This document shows, in pieces, positions 47,471 through 58,618 of a stretch of 64,000 nucleotides of DNA (position 1 is its first letter; every line of letters starts with the position of its first letter). The notes under the pieces were generated by a model. That model made no database searches and had not been told where the DNA came from. It worked only from the letters and a program-made list of their open reading frames with translations. The stretch is taken from contig OX637393.1 of assembly GCA_951799425.1 (NCBI GenBank), positions 4,054,001 to 4,118,000 of the forward strand, in the 5' to 3' direction. The position numbers were made by a program, and so were the translations under genes. This stretch comes from Ilex aquifolium (Eukaryota; Streptophyta; Magnoliopsida; Aquifoliales; Aquifoliaceae).

Positions 47471-48748
47471 GGGTAAATTACACTGACACCCCCTGACTTT
47501 TTGGTATATTACACGGACACCCCCTGACTTTTGACAAATGACACCAAACTCCCTTGACATTTAAAACTTATAACAATTACACCCCTTCTAACTAACGGAC
47601 GTTAAACTTGTTAACAATCAAAGCTGAGATCATCAATAAATAAATATATATATATATATTAAAATTTAACACTTATATGTTTAATTTCTAAATACATTAC
47701 ATTAATAAATAAAATATTAAATTTTTTTTGTTTATTAAATAATATTTGGTACTATTAGTACAATTTTAAAAATAATCAATTTTTTAAAACCTTAATAATT
47801 ACTTAATCCAATTATCTCATATTAAATTTATTCTTGCCACCATCACCACCAGTTCCACCACCATCACCACCAGTTCTGCCACCATCACCACTGCCTAAAT
47901 CTAACCACCGCAATAGTGCTGCCACCCAACACATCCAAACACCACTAGCACACAGAGAGAGAGAGAACAGAGACAGAGGGAGAGAGAAACCACCACCACC
48001 TCCTCCTCCTCCTCTGATGGGTTTCGGAAATCCAACACCACCGCCACCACTGCGGTGGGTTTCGGAAACCACCCAGACACCAACCACCACCAAACCAAAT
48101 CGAACCCAACAAATCGAACCCCAGAATCGAACCCCAAATCGAACCCAACAAATCAAACCACTAGTAAATCCAAACCCAACAACCACCTCCTCCTCCTCCT
48201 CCTGCGGTGGGTTTCGGAAATCCAACACCACCGCCACCACTGCGGTGGGTTTCGGAAACCACCCAGACACCAACCACCACCAAACCAAATCGAACCCAAC
48301 AAATCGAACCCCAAATCGAAGGGGCAGAAATCGAACCCACACCGCAGAAACCCAACAAATCAAATCCATATCCTCTCTCTCTCTCTCTCTGCTTGTGTGT
48401 ATATATATATGTATGTATATACATATATACACACACATGCACACACATAGATGGGTTGAGGGAGAGAGAGAAAAGATTAATGATTGGGATCGTTGGTGAG
48501 AGAGAGAGGGATTGGGGTTTGGGTTCGCTGGTGAGAGAGAGAGAGAGATTGGGGTTTGAGTTTAGGTTTGTGTTAAACAGAGGGGCAAAGGTTTGGGTTT
48601 GGGTTGGGTTAAACAGAGGCGCAAAGTTGTCTTTTTATTAGGAGAGTTAACTCCGTCTAACTATTGGGGTCTTAGTGTCATTTGTCAAAAGTTAGGGGGT
48701 GTCCGTGTAATAAACCAAAAAGTCAGGGGGTGTCAGTGTAATTTACCC
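47471..48748. mobile_element. Mutator-like element with TTTATTTTA target duplication
   Basis: Exact 9-bp duplication (47462-47470 and 48749-48757) and terminal inverted repeats of about 75 bp starting GGGTAAATTACACTGACACC. The 1278-bp interior has a GC-rich stretch with proline/threonine-rich frames on plus and tryptophan/glycine-rich frames on minus. It includes two copies of an about 108-bp segment (48016-48123 and 48206-48313, offset 190 bp). No transposase. The GC-rich core is foreign to the local AT-rich DNA and may be captured gene leader sequence. Confidence 0.85.
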
Positions 48749-48810
48749 TTTATTTTATAATTTGAATGAAACAAAATTGAGCTGCTTGGATAATTTATCT
48801 TAATTAATGT

Positions 48811-48970
48811 TATACTTATCAAAACTTTTACTAAAAAGTGTTTTTATCAAATGAGTTATATCCAATCAAAAACATTTTTATTAGTATTTGGTGGGTCCAA
48901 GAGTAATCTGGACCTGCCAACTCATTTAATAAAAATATTTTTTGGTCAGAGTTTTGGTATACATAGCATT
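48811..48970. repeat. Hairpin MITE next to exon 1 of pseudogene E
   Basis: AAAACTTTTACTAAAAAGTG and TTTATCAAATGAGTT on the left are mirrored by AACTCATTTAATAAA and GGTCAGAGTTTT on the right. It ends about 15 bp from the exon 1 donor. Confidence 0.65.
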
Positions 48971-49497
48971 TCTCATTTATCTTACCACATTTACGCTGGT
49001 TCTTGACGAATGTGACAGCTCCACTCGTTCTCCAATCCACACTTGGTGGCACTGCACTCACATTTTCATACCCAAATGGCGATTTAAGCAATTTTTGATT
49101 CGATTGAATGAAGTTGCCAGTATGAGAGGCAAGGAATTCTTCTTTAGTATGGTCTCCAAATTCATTGACACCAAGCTTGTAAGTCTGATTTCCAACTCTA
49201 TTGAAACTTTTTATCAACTTCACATTGTCCTTGAATATCATAAACCGTTTCTCTTTCTCTGTGTTATCCGTGTAAACACATCCATGGTTCGTCATCCATT
49301 GCTTGTGTTTCTCTTTCATCAAATGTGGTTGACATCGCTCCATGAAAAGCTAGAGACCCAAAAATAACTAGAACGACAACGTTCAAATGATTTTTCAGTG
49401 TTAAAGCCATAGTTTGCAAAATTTAAAGTGATTGTAGTGATATTTTTTAACAAAAGAGTATGAACACAAAGGAATGCATTAGCCCTTTGAAGATTTA

Positions 49498-49508
49498 GCT
49501 ATATATAG
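49498..49508 (-). promoter_or_regulatory. TATA box of pseudogene E
   Basis: AGCTATATATAGAAAA, as upstream of D, about 90 bp before the ATG. Confidence 0.5.
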
Positions 49509-49510
49509 AA

Positions 49511-50449
49511 AATTGAATCACCCTCAAGCATATATTTTGTCATAAAACATCCTCATTTTGGACTTAATGATCTTGAATGAGACCAAGCACCCGGGTATGA
49601 GCAACGGCCTTAATAACAAAGACAACAAATTCAAAATCTGGTATATATGTGATAGCATTTTTATTTTGTTTTATCGCATTAATGATGTTGGATAAGTTAT
49701 AGTTACATCGATCTTACGACAAAGTTGTCTTATGAATATAAATTGTAAATCTATAATTCATGTTAATTGTCTATTTATTGCTTTGATATTTGGTTCTTTC
49801 CCATGCTTGATTGCATGGTTATAAGGACTAGTATTGTTGAGTAGAGAAGGCATGGTTTGCTACTATATGCACTGAATGCTAGTTATTATTCATAAATTTG
49901 CATGGTAAATCTTGAAGAAGTTTAATGCTCTGGTCATTTGAAACATTACAGACATGGCAATGGAAACATTTAATGCTTTTTTCCTCCACATTTATTTATA
50001 GATCTCATAATGACTACAAGCATGTTGGGGGTATTGAATCGAAAAATTTATGGATGATATGTTTTGGTTCATGTCTTGTCGGGTTTGTGTTGATGGGTGA
50101 AATTAGCGCCCCTGGTTATTATAGTAATATTATGAATTGTGTCCACTACTCTCTTATCTTTTGATTTTGGACACCCTAATTATGCCATTCAACTCTATCC
50201 ACGGAAGTTATAGTGATAACTAACAACAATGTTGTACATACCACCTTTCTACACCACTTTTGTTCCACCTCAACATAGACCGTTAGGTTAGTAGGTTTCA
50301 TAGAATTTATTAAATATTCAATGACTCTGATTATGCTATATCAGGTGGGGTAAAAGAGGTGGTGCATAAAGATAGTGTCCATAGTATTATTCAACAACTA
50401 ATCGGCAAAAAAAATAGTTGGTTAATAGGATCATTTTCCAGTGGCCAAG
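49511..50449. other. Upstream flank of E, no gene seen
   Basis: 49511-49760 resembles the upstream DNA of D (31000-31260). The remainder has no recognised feature. Confidence 0.5.
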
Positions 50450-50773
50450 AACCTATGCTGGCACTGACAGTGGCTGTGGGGGGCACCCATGCCACTGGCC
50501 TTGGGGGTGGACATGAATCGAGTGTCCCACCCATGTCAGGCCAGGTATGGTTTGGTGGCCACCCACACCATTGGCATTAGCGGTGGGCATGGGTCGACCA
50601 GCCCACTGGCCAAGGTGCTCCCGCCCGACAAACGTAGAGTATGGGTGAGACACCTTGGCTCATCATGGGCATTCACTTGGGGGGAGGGGAAAGGAAGAAT
50701 GAGGCTTGAACCTTTGACCTCAAAAAGACAAAACTTTCATAAGATACGGAGTACCATTAGACCAAAGACCTAT
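50450..50773 (-). mobile_element. Possible tRNA-derived SINE of a second family
   Basis: On the minus strand, TTTGGTCTAATGGTACTCC (box A-like) is followed about 40 nt later by AAAGGTTCAAGCCTC (box B-like). A GC-rich body follows, with GGTGGCCACCAAACCATACC and GTCGGGCGGGAGCACC. The 3' end is not defined. Confidence 0.5.
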
Positions 50774-50980
50774 TGATATCAGGAGTGTCGACTTAGCCCA
50801 TGGATAGTAAAATACATACTATGTTATATCTCATTTATTTGATATTTATTTTTAACTTCTAAGCATCACAAATCAAAAGTTTTTGTATATTATAACACAA
50901 ATTAATAAAATATAAAACAACGGGCCAAGGTCTCTGGCCCATCTAACCTATGGGCCCCTTTTGTTTGATGATAACAAAAA

Positions 50981-51526
50981 GGGTTAATTACAAATTTTCC
51001 CCTTCAACTATGCCTCTTATTTCAATCAACTCCTTGTGGTTTCAAATACTACAATTTATCCCCTCTAAGTTTCAAGCGAACTAAATTGACTAATAGCAGT
51101 AGTTGGAACATGAAAGTACCATTACACCCTTCATCTTGTATATTATTTATTATATTTTTTTCTTGAGATACCAATTCTATCCTTAAAAAAATAAGGAAAT
51201 GAAAATATCAAGAAAAAAAATACATATGTTTAGTCTAACACCAACACACTACACAACACCATAATCGCTTTTGCTTTCACCTTTGCCTCCGCCTCCACCT
51301 AACACCGACACACGCACACACACACTTTTTTAGTGGTAATTGTATATTTTCAACGAAGTAGAGATCACGTGAATTTCTCATGTCTAACTTATGTTATTTT
51401 TTATATTAACCGTTGGAGTTAATTACAAAATATTCAAACTTTACGAAGGCTATTTGTTAAAATTAAAGCCTGAAGGGGTGAATGACAAACTTTCCAAAAT
51501 TGAACGGAATATTTTGTAATTAACCC
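50981..51526. mobile_element. Mutator-like MITE, GGGTTAATTACAAA ends
   Basis: The left GGGTTAATTACAAATTTTCC and the reversed right GGGTTAATTACAAAATATTC form inverted ends. Flanking 9-mers TAACAAAAA and TAATAAAAA agree at 8 of 9. 546 bp, non-coding, built of short phrases about CCCTTCAACTATG type. Confidence 0.65.
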
Positions 51527-51629
51527 TAATAAAAACGCTCAGATTTCATCCAAAAGTACATCCTTCATCCTTACGAGATGTGCTCTAAGAGCATCTCCAA
51601 TGGGCTCAACAAATAGCACTTTTTAGTTA

Positions 51630-51851
51630 GGGGTTTTTGGAAGTCGGTACACCTAATTAGAGTTATTTGGCAAAAAGTACACATTAAAAAATATCTTGGA
51701 AAAAAGTACACTACATAGATACAAAGACCTAAATACCCCATTTATGGTCATTTAATTCAAAATCTCTTATCTTTAATGCACCTTGATTCATGTGTATTAA
51801 CAATTCAAAATCTCTTATCTTTAATACACATTGATTCATATATATATATAA

Positions 51852-51907
<56 letters not shown>

Positions 51908-52602
51908 GAGAACTTTAATATTCTATATTTGTATATCCTCCCTTGATTCATGCGAATTTTTTTTGGAACTTTAATATTTTATATTTGTATGTCCTCCCTT
52001 GATTCATGAGAATTTTTTTTTTAAAAGTGATTTTGTTTTCAAATTATATTTAATGCACCTTGATTCATGCGTTTTTTTTTGGAAAGTGGTTTTATTTTCA
52101 AATTAATTTAATATCCGAAATAGTGTAATAGTGTAACAATAACATTGTAACAATAAAAGTGTAACAGTGTAACAATAACAGTGTAACAAGCTATATACAC
52201 AAAATATTGTACTATTACATTTTGTTAAACATATATTTTCACATAATTTCATTCAAAACAGTCCATCTCCGTTTAGAATTTATTATCACATGCACAAAGT
52301 GTAAAAATAAAAGTGTAATAGTGTAACAATAACTGTTACACTGTTATTGTTACACTGTTACACTTTTATTGTTACACTATTATACTATTTCGGATATCAA
52401 ATTAATTTAAAAATAAAATAACTTTCCAAAAAAAAAAAACGCATGAATCAAGGTGTATTAAATATAATTTGAAAACAAAATCACTTTCCAAAAAAAATTC
52501 GCATGAATCAAGGGAAGACATACAAAAATAGAATATTAAACTTCCAAAAAAAATTCGCATGAATCAAGGGAGGATATACAAATATAGAATATTAAAGTTC
52601 TC

Positions 52603-52649
<47 letters not shown>

Positions 52650-52652
52650 CGA

Positions 52653-52690
<38 letters not shown>

Positions 52691-52695
52691 TCGTG

Positions 52696-52751
<56 letters not shown>

Positions 52752-53025
52752 CTTGTTTGAATTTGTATATATATTCAAACAAGTATATACATGAATTTAA
52801 TGCACCATTTTCTCATAAAACTAGGAGATATTTAATGCACCACTTTCCAAAGAAAATACACATGGATCAATGGAGGACAAAAATGTCTCAAAAAAATCAA
52901 TAAAATTCAAATAATGTACTTAGATACAAATAAGTATCAAAATTAAATACTTAATTACCCAACATTTTTTTCTGTGTATTTTTTTACAATTAAGTCTAAT
53001 TTGATGTACCCCTTCCACTTTTCCC
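51630..53025. mobile_element. Nested Mutator-like foldback element, TTTTAGTTA target duplication
   Basis: Exact 9-bp repeat (51621-51629 and 53026-53034) at the borders. It splits the left arm of the composite element: removing it rejoins a sequence matching the right arm. The interior is a large palindrome: ATTCATGCG phrases, CA/TA microsatellites, and a centre of GTGTAACAATAAC units facing GTTATTGTTACAC (52118-52390). Non-coding; frames here are microsatellite. Confidence 0.8.
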
Positions 53026-53237
53026 TTTTAGTTATTTTGCTGAGTCAATCCAAAAAAATTGGCTCCAACCGGCTCGCCGCTTCGCTCGCCATTCTGCCTC
53101 TTTCTTTCTCCCTCAGCAATTGTAGCTAGCCATCTTCTCTCTCAGCAGATCTCTCTCCCTCCCAAATCCCTGGCCAACTTCTTCTCCAGATCCAGCGACA
53201 CCGCCAGCCACCAAAACCCAGCACCATCACCGACTGC

Positions 53238-53425
53238 AACCACCAAAGCCCAGCACCATCACCGACTGCCACCACCAACGCCCAGCACCATCACCGACTG
53301 CCACCACCAAAACCCAGCACCATCACCGACTGCCACCACCAAAGCCCAGCACCATCACCGATTGCCACCACCAAAGCCCAGCACCATCACCGACTGCCAC
53401 CACCAAAGCCCAGCACCATCAACAT
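53238..53425. repeat. 32-bp minisatellite in the left arm
   Basis: About six units of ACCACCAAAGCCCAGCACCA followed by TCACCGACTGCC, with single-base variants. The inverse version lies in the right arm at 57830-57985. Units are adjacent with no spacers. Confidence 0.85.
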
Positions 53426-55198
53426 CGTCATCCTTACCAGAAGAAAAGTTATCCCTTTTTGTGTGCTTCATAAAAACCCAGAAAGTCCTTACACCTTCGA
53501 GACTGTGAGTCTCTTTCTATCTAACTGAAGGCCTTGATCATTTTATTTCCCAATTTATCACCTGATTGTCGTGAATCTTGAAGTGTGAATTTTTTGAACT
53601 TCGACTCGATGTGTTTGTGTCAATTTGGGGAAGTTTGTGTAACAGGGTTTGATTTGTTTCTTTTTTTTACTATGTTTGTGCTTTGATGATTGTTTTATAC
53701 TTGTATTAGTGCCTGATTTGACTGAATTTCACGTTTTACGAACTTAATCTGTCGTAAATGTTGAAATTTGGGGTTTCTGTGACTGAATTCGTCATATTCT
53801 GATTTTATGTGCTCCGATGAATTTGATTGCAGGTAGAGCTTGTTAGAGCCGAGTATTTTTGAGAAAATTTTCGGGTAAATTCAGAACTTTTAAAGAGGTT
53901 TTGTTGTTCTTGAAACTTGGGAGGTCAAGGTCTCATGAGAATTGTCAGGGGAATGCAGAGATCGATTCGTGAGGAACAAAGGGAATTGGGCTGGAACAAC
54001 TCATTCAGCCGAGGAATTGGCGTGACCACTCCAAAGGCAAGAACGCGCGAGTTTGCTTTGGATTTGAATTGAGTTTGCTGGGTTTTCGGAATCTTGAGTT
54101 TGCTGTATGATCATTGAGTTTGGTGGATGGTATTTGCTGGATGATTATTGGGTTTTCTGATTTGGAGGATTAGAGGCGAGAGGGCTTAGATCTTGGGTGG
54201 TGGTTTTTGTTTGTTGCAATGCCTTTCTGGGTATTTGTGTTTCAATCCTGATCTTTATTTTTGCTTTATCCAGTGATCCATAGTTCTATCTCCACAATAT
54301 CTTTGTTTGTGTGTCTAAATTGATTACAAGTTCATTCACTGGATTTGCTATAGGTTTAATATCTTTCTTTGGTATGAGATTGTTTACATTGATTGTGTTG
54401 ATGATGGTGAATGTTAGAGCAAGGGAATGTTAGAACAAGTTCATTCAGTTGTATGTTAACTTGATCGATATATTTTTTTTTTCTTCAAGTCTTTCCGTGG
54501 ACAAATCATGAGCTACACTGGAATTACCAATATCAATGATCCTACCATGTGCATGATTGCATTGTTTTGGTCTGTTAAAAGAAGGTGTCCAATTGTTGGA
54601 CCTTTTGGATTAGTTTTTTATTTTTTTTTTAGCAGTTATCAAAACAATATCTACCACATTGTGGTCAAATAGACTTTTCAAATGCTGGAAGTCAGTTCTG
54701 GTGGATTTTGTAGATCTCCTATAGTTTAAAATCTTTGAAAAAATATACAAATGTAATCAATATAGCGTGCAATGTTTAGGGAGTTTGATTTTTTAGCCAA
54801 TATTTTTGAAGTTTCGCAATGGTAATTTGGAAATTGGTGGAGCTCAAACTATGGGGTCATTTCATTTGTTTTGTTTTTCTTATTTTGCAGCTGGAAGTTG
54901 TGGTGTCTACCCCAGGTGTGTTTGCGGTTGTTCTGCATATGTAATTTTTCTGCGTTTCAGGCTGCACTTTGTCGATCAGCTTCAAAGCTAATGTGATTTC
55001 TTGTTCCCCATGCAGGTTGTCCAGCAGCTGGTGCAGGACTATCCTACTGCAGAAATAGGAGTAACTTTTCTAGCCCCTCTTTGATTAATTATGCTTCATT
55101 TATGTTCCATTATTTGTTTATAAATAAAGAAGCAGAGTGTGGGATAAAACACAGTGCCAAATTCCATGAATTGTATATGATTATTTCTCCTTTTTGAT

Positions 55199-55713
55199 AA
55201 ATATAGCTGTTGTAAATATGACCGTTGTAAAATTTAAAATTTAAAATTTGATGGCGTGGCACGACACGTCATCATTATGGCGCTTACATGTTATGCCACG
55301 TGGCATTTTTGAATTATATTATTAAAAGTTAGTTGAAGTAGTAAGCTATTTTGCTGAGCGTGGTTGGAGTGAATTTTAAAAAGTTGCTAGCTAAAGTAGT
55401 GAATTGAATATTTAAACATATTTTGAGTAGCTATTTTGCTGAGCGTGGTTGGAGATGCTCAACACTCAGCAAAATAGCTACTCAAAATATGTTTAAATAT
55501 TCAATTCACTACTTTAGCTAGCAACTTTTTAAAATTCACTCCAACCACGCTCAGCAAAATAGCTTACTACTTCAACTAACTTTAACTAACTTTCAATAAT
55601 ATAATTCAAAAATGCCACGTGGCATACCACGTAAGCGCCATAATGATGACGTGTCGTGCCACATCATCAAATTTTAAATTTTACAACGGTCATATTTACA
55701 ACGGCTATATTTA
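55199..55713. mobile_element. Near-perfect palindromic MITE
   Basis: The arms at 55199-55440 and 55466-55713 are almost perfect reverse complements (GTGGCACGACACGTCATCAT; CATTTTTGAATTATATTA), with a 25-bp loop around GGAGATGCTCAACA. The arm tips carry CTATTTTGCTGAG, also present in the ends of the composite element. Confidence 0.8.
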
Positions 55714-55924
55714 CAACGGCATGTTTTATACAATGAACCACCACAATAAGGAATTCATGAGCAAAACACATGTTAACATCTTTCTTTATAGACATTGGTA
55801 AAACGGCAGTAGGAAACACCCCCCAGGTGGGTTGTGAGAGAGAGCATTTGCATAATTTGTTTGCAAGGATGGCAAAGCATTAACAACTAAATCTTTCCTT
55901 CAACCATAAATTTAAACATTTATC

Positions 55925-56143
55925 CTAAATGCATAATGCAAGTCGTAGTCTGCCAATCTTCCTGCGAGGAGCAAACTTCCAGACGCAGTGAAACAGCCTC
56001 TCCTTCTCTTTGAACATTTTAGAAGGCTTACGGTTAGCAACAGGAGGCGTAGTCTGGATTGGCAACACACCATTCTGAAATTGCTGTAGGGGTAATGACC
56101 CAGAACTTCCAGGAGATCGCAGCCCCAATGACATTGTAGTCAT
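55925..56143 (-). pseudogene. Gene fragment: N-terminal-exon-like piece
   Basis: Reads MTTMSLGLRSPGSSGSLPLQ and ends KEKERLFHCVWKFAPRRKIG, followed by a few residues and a stop, without a donor site at the expected end. A basic RRK stretch of this kind usually precedes a membrane anchor in plant Golgi type II proteins, but I do not recognise the gene. Probably captured or truncated. Confidence 0.4.
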
Positions 56144-56711
56144 TGTTGTCCCTCCAACCCCCTAACTTCCCATCTCATCTCCATTCTCCTCTCATTCACT
56201 TCCCCCTGATTATTGCTCCAAATTCACCTCAAAAAATCAAACTCAGGTCATCAATTAAGCGCCAGAGCTATAAAAACAACTCAATCAAAATCAACTAAAT
56301 ACAAGTCTAAAATTCAGATCGTCACCAAATTAGCCCCAATGTTAAAAGCACTCTTCACTTTCCAATATATCAATCCAATAACACCCTCCTACACCAAATA
56401 ACTCTCCATTCACCACCCAATCCAGACCCAGATCACCAAATTAGCCCCAAAATAAGAAACAATCCTCTGTTTCCACTATATTAATGCAATGACACCAACC
56501 CACGACATAAATAGCACAAAGACCAAGACCTAAACTATGAAAAACTAATAACTTCTCTTTTTCACAGAAATCCAATGAAAAGTTCTCTCTTTTTGTAGCC
56601 CATAGATATTAATAAGATATACATACAAGTATTACAATGTTTTCTTTTTCAATTTCCCTAAACATCAACAAAACAAGTTCTAAACCAAGAATTACATACA
56701 AAGGAACAAAT

Positions 56712-56957
56712 CTAAGCAGCAACCTTCTTGGGGGACTTGGTAGCCTTAGATGGAGATTTAGGTTCCTTGGTGGCCTGGTTAGTCTTCTTTGGCAACAGAA
56801 CAGGGTTGATGTTGGGCAGGACTCCACCATGTGCAATGGTCACACCAGCAAGCAACTTCCCAAGCTCTTCATCATTCCTCACCGCCAATAGAACATGCCT
56901 TGGAATGATCCTGTTCTTCTTGTTGTCACGGGCAGCATTTCCAGCCAACTCCAATAC
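56712..56957 (-). pseudogene. Histone H2A exon 2, orphan
   Basis: After an AG (56958-56959) it codes 81 residues plus stop: [56 protein letters not shown], then a Lys-rich tail with SPSK and SPKK motifs, as in the plant H2A.W-type proteins. The sequence is undamaged. Exon 1 (the first half of the histone fold) is not found in the 830 bp before the right arm of the composite element. The downstream DNA looks like its natural 3' UTR. Most likely a captured 3' half; if exon 1 lies elsewhere it could still be used. Confidence 0.8.
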
Positions 56958-58618
56958 CTGCAACCAAACAGACAATCTCAGATATATAAGCATGTAAAAA
57001 CAAACAATTCTCTGTCCGATTTAGTGTTTGTTTAGGAGCAGAGAACATTGAGGAAATTGAAAGAACACATAATATCTCATATGTGAACATAAACATGTTC
57101 AATTGGCTCCTAAAATCAACACATTCTCAGCAACCAAACAAAAATAAGGGGAAAAACCATATTTCAGAAACAAAATTATGGATAATATTTTGTTTTCTTC
57201 TCACAATTGAAACATAATACCTTCAAACATCCCACCTTTCCACGAAAATGAAACAGTAATTTCAAAGCAAACGCAATCAGAGAAGCATAAATTTAATGCA
57301 AACTAGAAGTCAATTTCCCTTTCAAGAACAGGATTTACAATTTTTTTCTAATTGAATTTAAATTTTCAATCATGATCGATTGGTTGAAGAACCCAACTGC
57401 TACCTTGAAATCCTTTAGGCAACTTACTGTAACAACACATATACAAATGGTTTGGGTTTGATAGATTAATTACCCAAGTACATACAAATACTATGAATTA
57501 CAACCTACATTGAAAGATGGAGAATTAGCTCTGATGACAGAAATTTCAAGTACCCAATTTAGCATAATGCCCCAAGTTCAATAATGAAATGTAAATCAAA
57601 GGAATTATATGATTTCAATTCGTGAAACTCTCATCATATCATTTCAATTTCAGAAAAATAAAAGGAATTAATACTCAATCAGAGACTGTCATACAAAGAG
57701 TCAGAGAGGAGAGACAGAGAGAACCTGGGATGCTTGTGCCTGGCTTGTGGCTTCGAAGATGAGACAGCGAGAGAGGCGAGAGTCTCTGAGATTCAAAGAG
57801 GAGGAGGCACTAGGGATCGATGATGGCAGTCGATGGTGGCAGTCGGTGATGGCAGTCGGTGATGGTGGCAGTTGGTGATGGCAGTCGGTGATGGGCTTTG
57901 GTGGTGGCAGTCGGTGATGGGGCTGGGCGTTGGTGGTGGCAGTCGGTGATGGTGCTGGGCTTTGGTGGTTGCAGTCGGTGATGCTGGATCTGGTGGTGGC
58001 TGGCGGTGTCGCTGGATCTGGTGGTGGCTGGCGTTGTCGTTGGCCAGGGACAGTGAAGGGAGAGGTGATAGTGAGGGAGGTAGAGGAGTGACTGATGATG
58101 GGGAGGTGAGAGTGAGACCGGTGAGAGAGAAGATGGATCTGGAGAAGAGAGAGGGATTTTGGAGGGAGAGAGATTTGCTGAGAGAGAAATGGCTAGCTAC
58201 ATTTGCTGAGGGAAAAAAGGGGAAGGCAGAATGGTGAGCCAAGTGGCTAGCCGGTTGGAGCCAATTTTTTTGGATTGGCTCAGCAAAATAGCTAAAAAAT
58301 GCTATTTGCTGAGCCCATTGGAGATGCTCTAAGTATCCATTCACCTCTTTCCTAAGCAATTCATCAACTTCTCCCCAATAACATCACTGTTCAGCAAATT
58401 TCAATAACAGATCAGATCATAAGGTTGCGAAAACTTAAATAAAAGTTACCATTCAAATAAAGGAATCCTTATTTCTCTTCACATCTAAGTTATTGTTGCC
58501 TCTACATTCTTCTTTCAAAAAAGGGTCCTATGTTAAAGCATATCATCATCTTTGGAGAAAGAGACACTACAACACCAGTTGAGATACCAGGGTATTCGCT
58601 TAGAGCTGGATAATGCAT

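Larger units (their letters stand above)
39988..49410 (-). pseudogene. Papain-like protease pseudogene E, split by transposons
   Basis: Exon 1 is 49410-48986, exon 2 40558-39988, and the intron 48985-40559 is about 8.4 kb, against 789 bp in D. Lesions: a net 11-bp deletion after the signal peptide (near 49315-49320) shifts the frame before KHKQWMTNHG; one extra base in the five-T run 40392-40396 shifts it after HAFDFVI; a net 11-bp loss near 40195 gives a stop after SHFQFY. The active-site Cys is present (GACWAFSAV) and the His too (LIHAITAIGHG). The Asn is replaced by Lys (CKKSWGADWG), so it could not be an active protease even if the frame were whole. It aligns throughout with D, and the flanks match the D flanks. 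Confidence 0.9.
51589..58329. mobile_element. Harbinger-like composite element carrying gene fragments
   Basis: The ends are GAGCATCTCCAATGGGCTCA and its reverse complement, flanked by TAA (51586-51588 and 58330-58332). Once the nested 51630-53025 element is discounted, the left arm (51589-51629 plus 53035 to about 53450) mirrors the right arm (about 57790-58329). Shared phrases are TATTTTGCTGAGYCAATCC and AAAAAAATTGGCTCCAACCG. 6741 bp in all. Inside lie exon-like pieces at 53941-54060 and 55018-55062 (plus), 55925-56143 (minus), and histone H2A exon 2 (56712-56957, minus). No transposase recognised. Alternative: a chance pair of MITE ends around host DNA; the long mirrored arms argue against this. 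Confidence 0.65.

Noticed and set aside
47834-48641. Long proline/threonine-rich open frames
   Set aside because: They come from GC-rich repeated DNA inside a Mutator-like element, occur in several overlapping frames and strands, and show no domain.
52536-52903. Open frames rich in Ile, Tyr and Thr
   Set aside because: Pure translation of AT/GT microsatellites. The same applies to 5043-5250 and 3019-3297.
53238-53425. Regular 32-bp repeats resembling a CRISPR array
   Set aside because: The units are directly adjacent with no unique spacers and lie in plant DNA inside a transposon arm; this is a minisatellite.
56609-56997. A functional histone H2A gene
   Set aside because: Only exon 2 is present; no first exon or start is found before the inverted arm of the composite element. 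The Met of the longer frame is intron sequence.
57793-58359. 188-codon minus-strand frame
   Set aside because: Translation of the right arm of the composite element and its minisatellite (PTATTKAQHHHR-type repeats), mirrored at 53059-53508.
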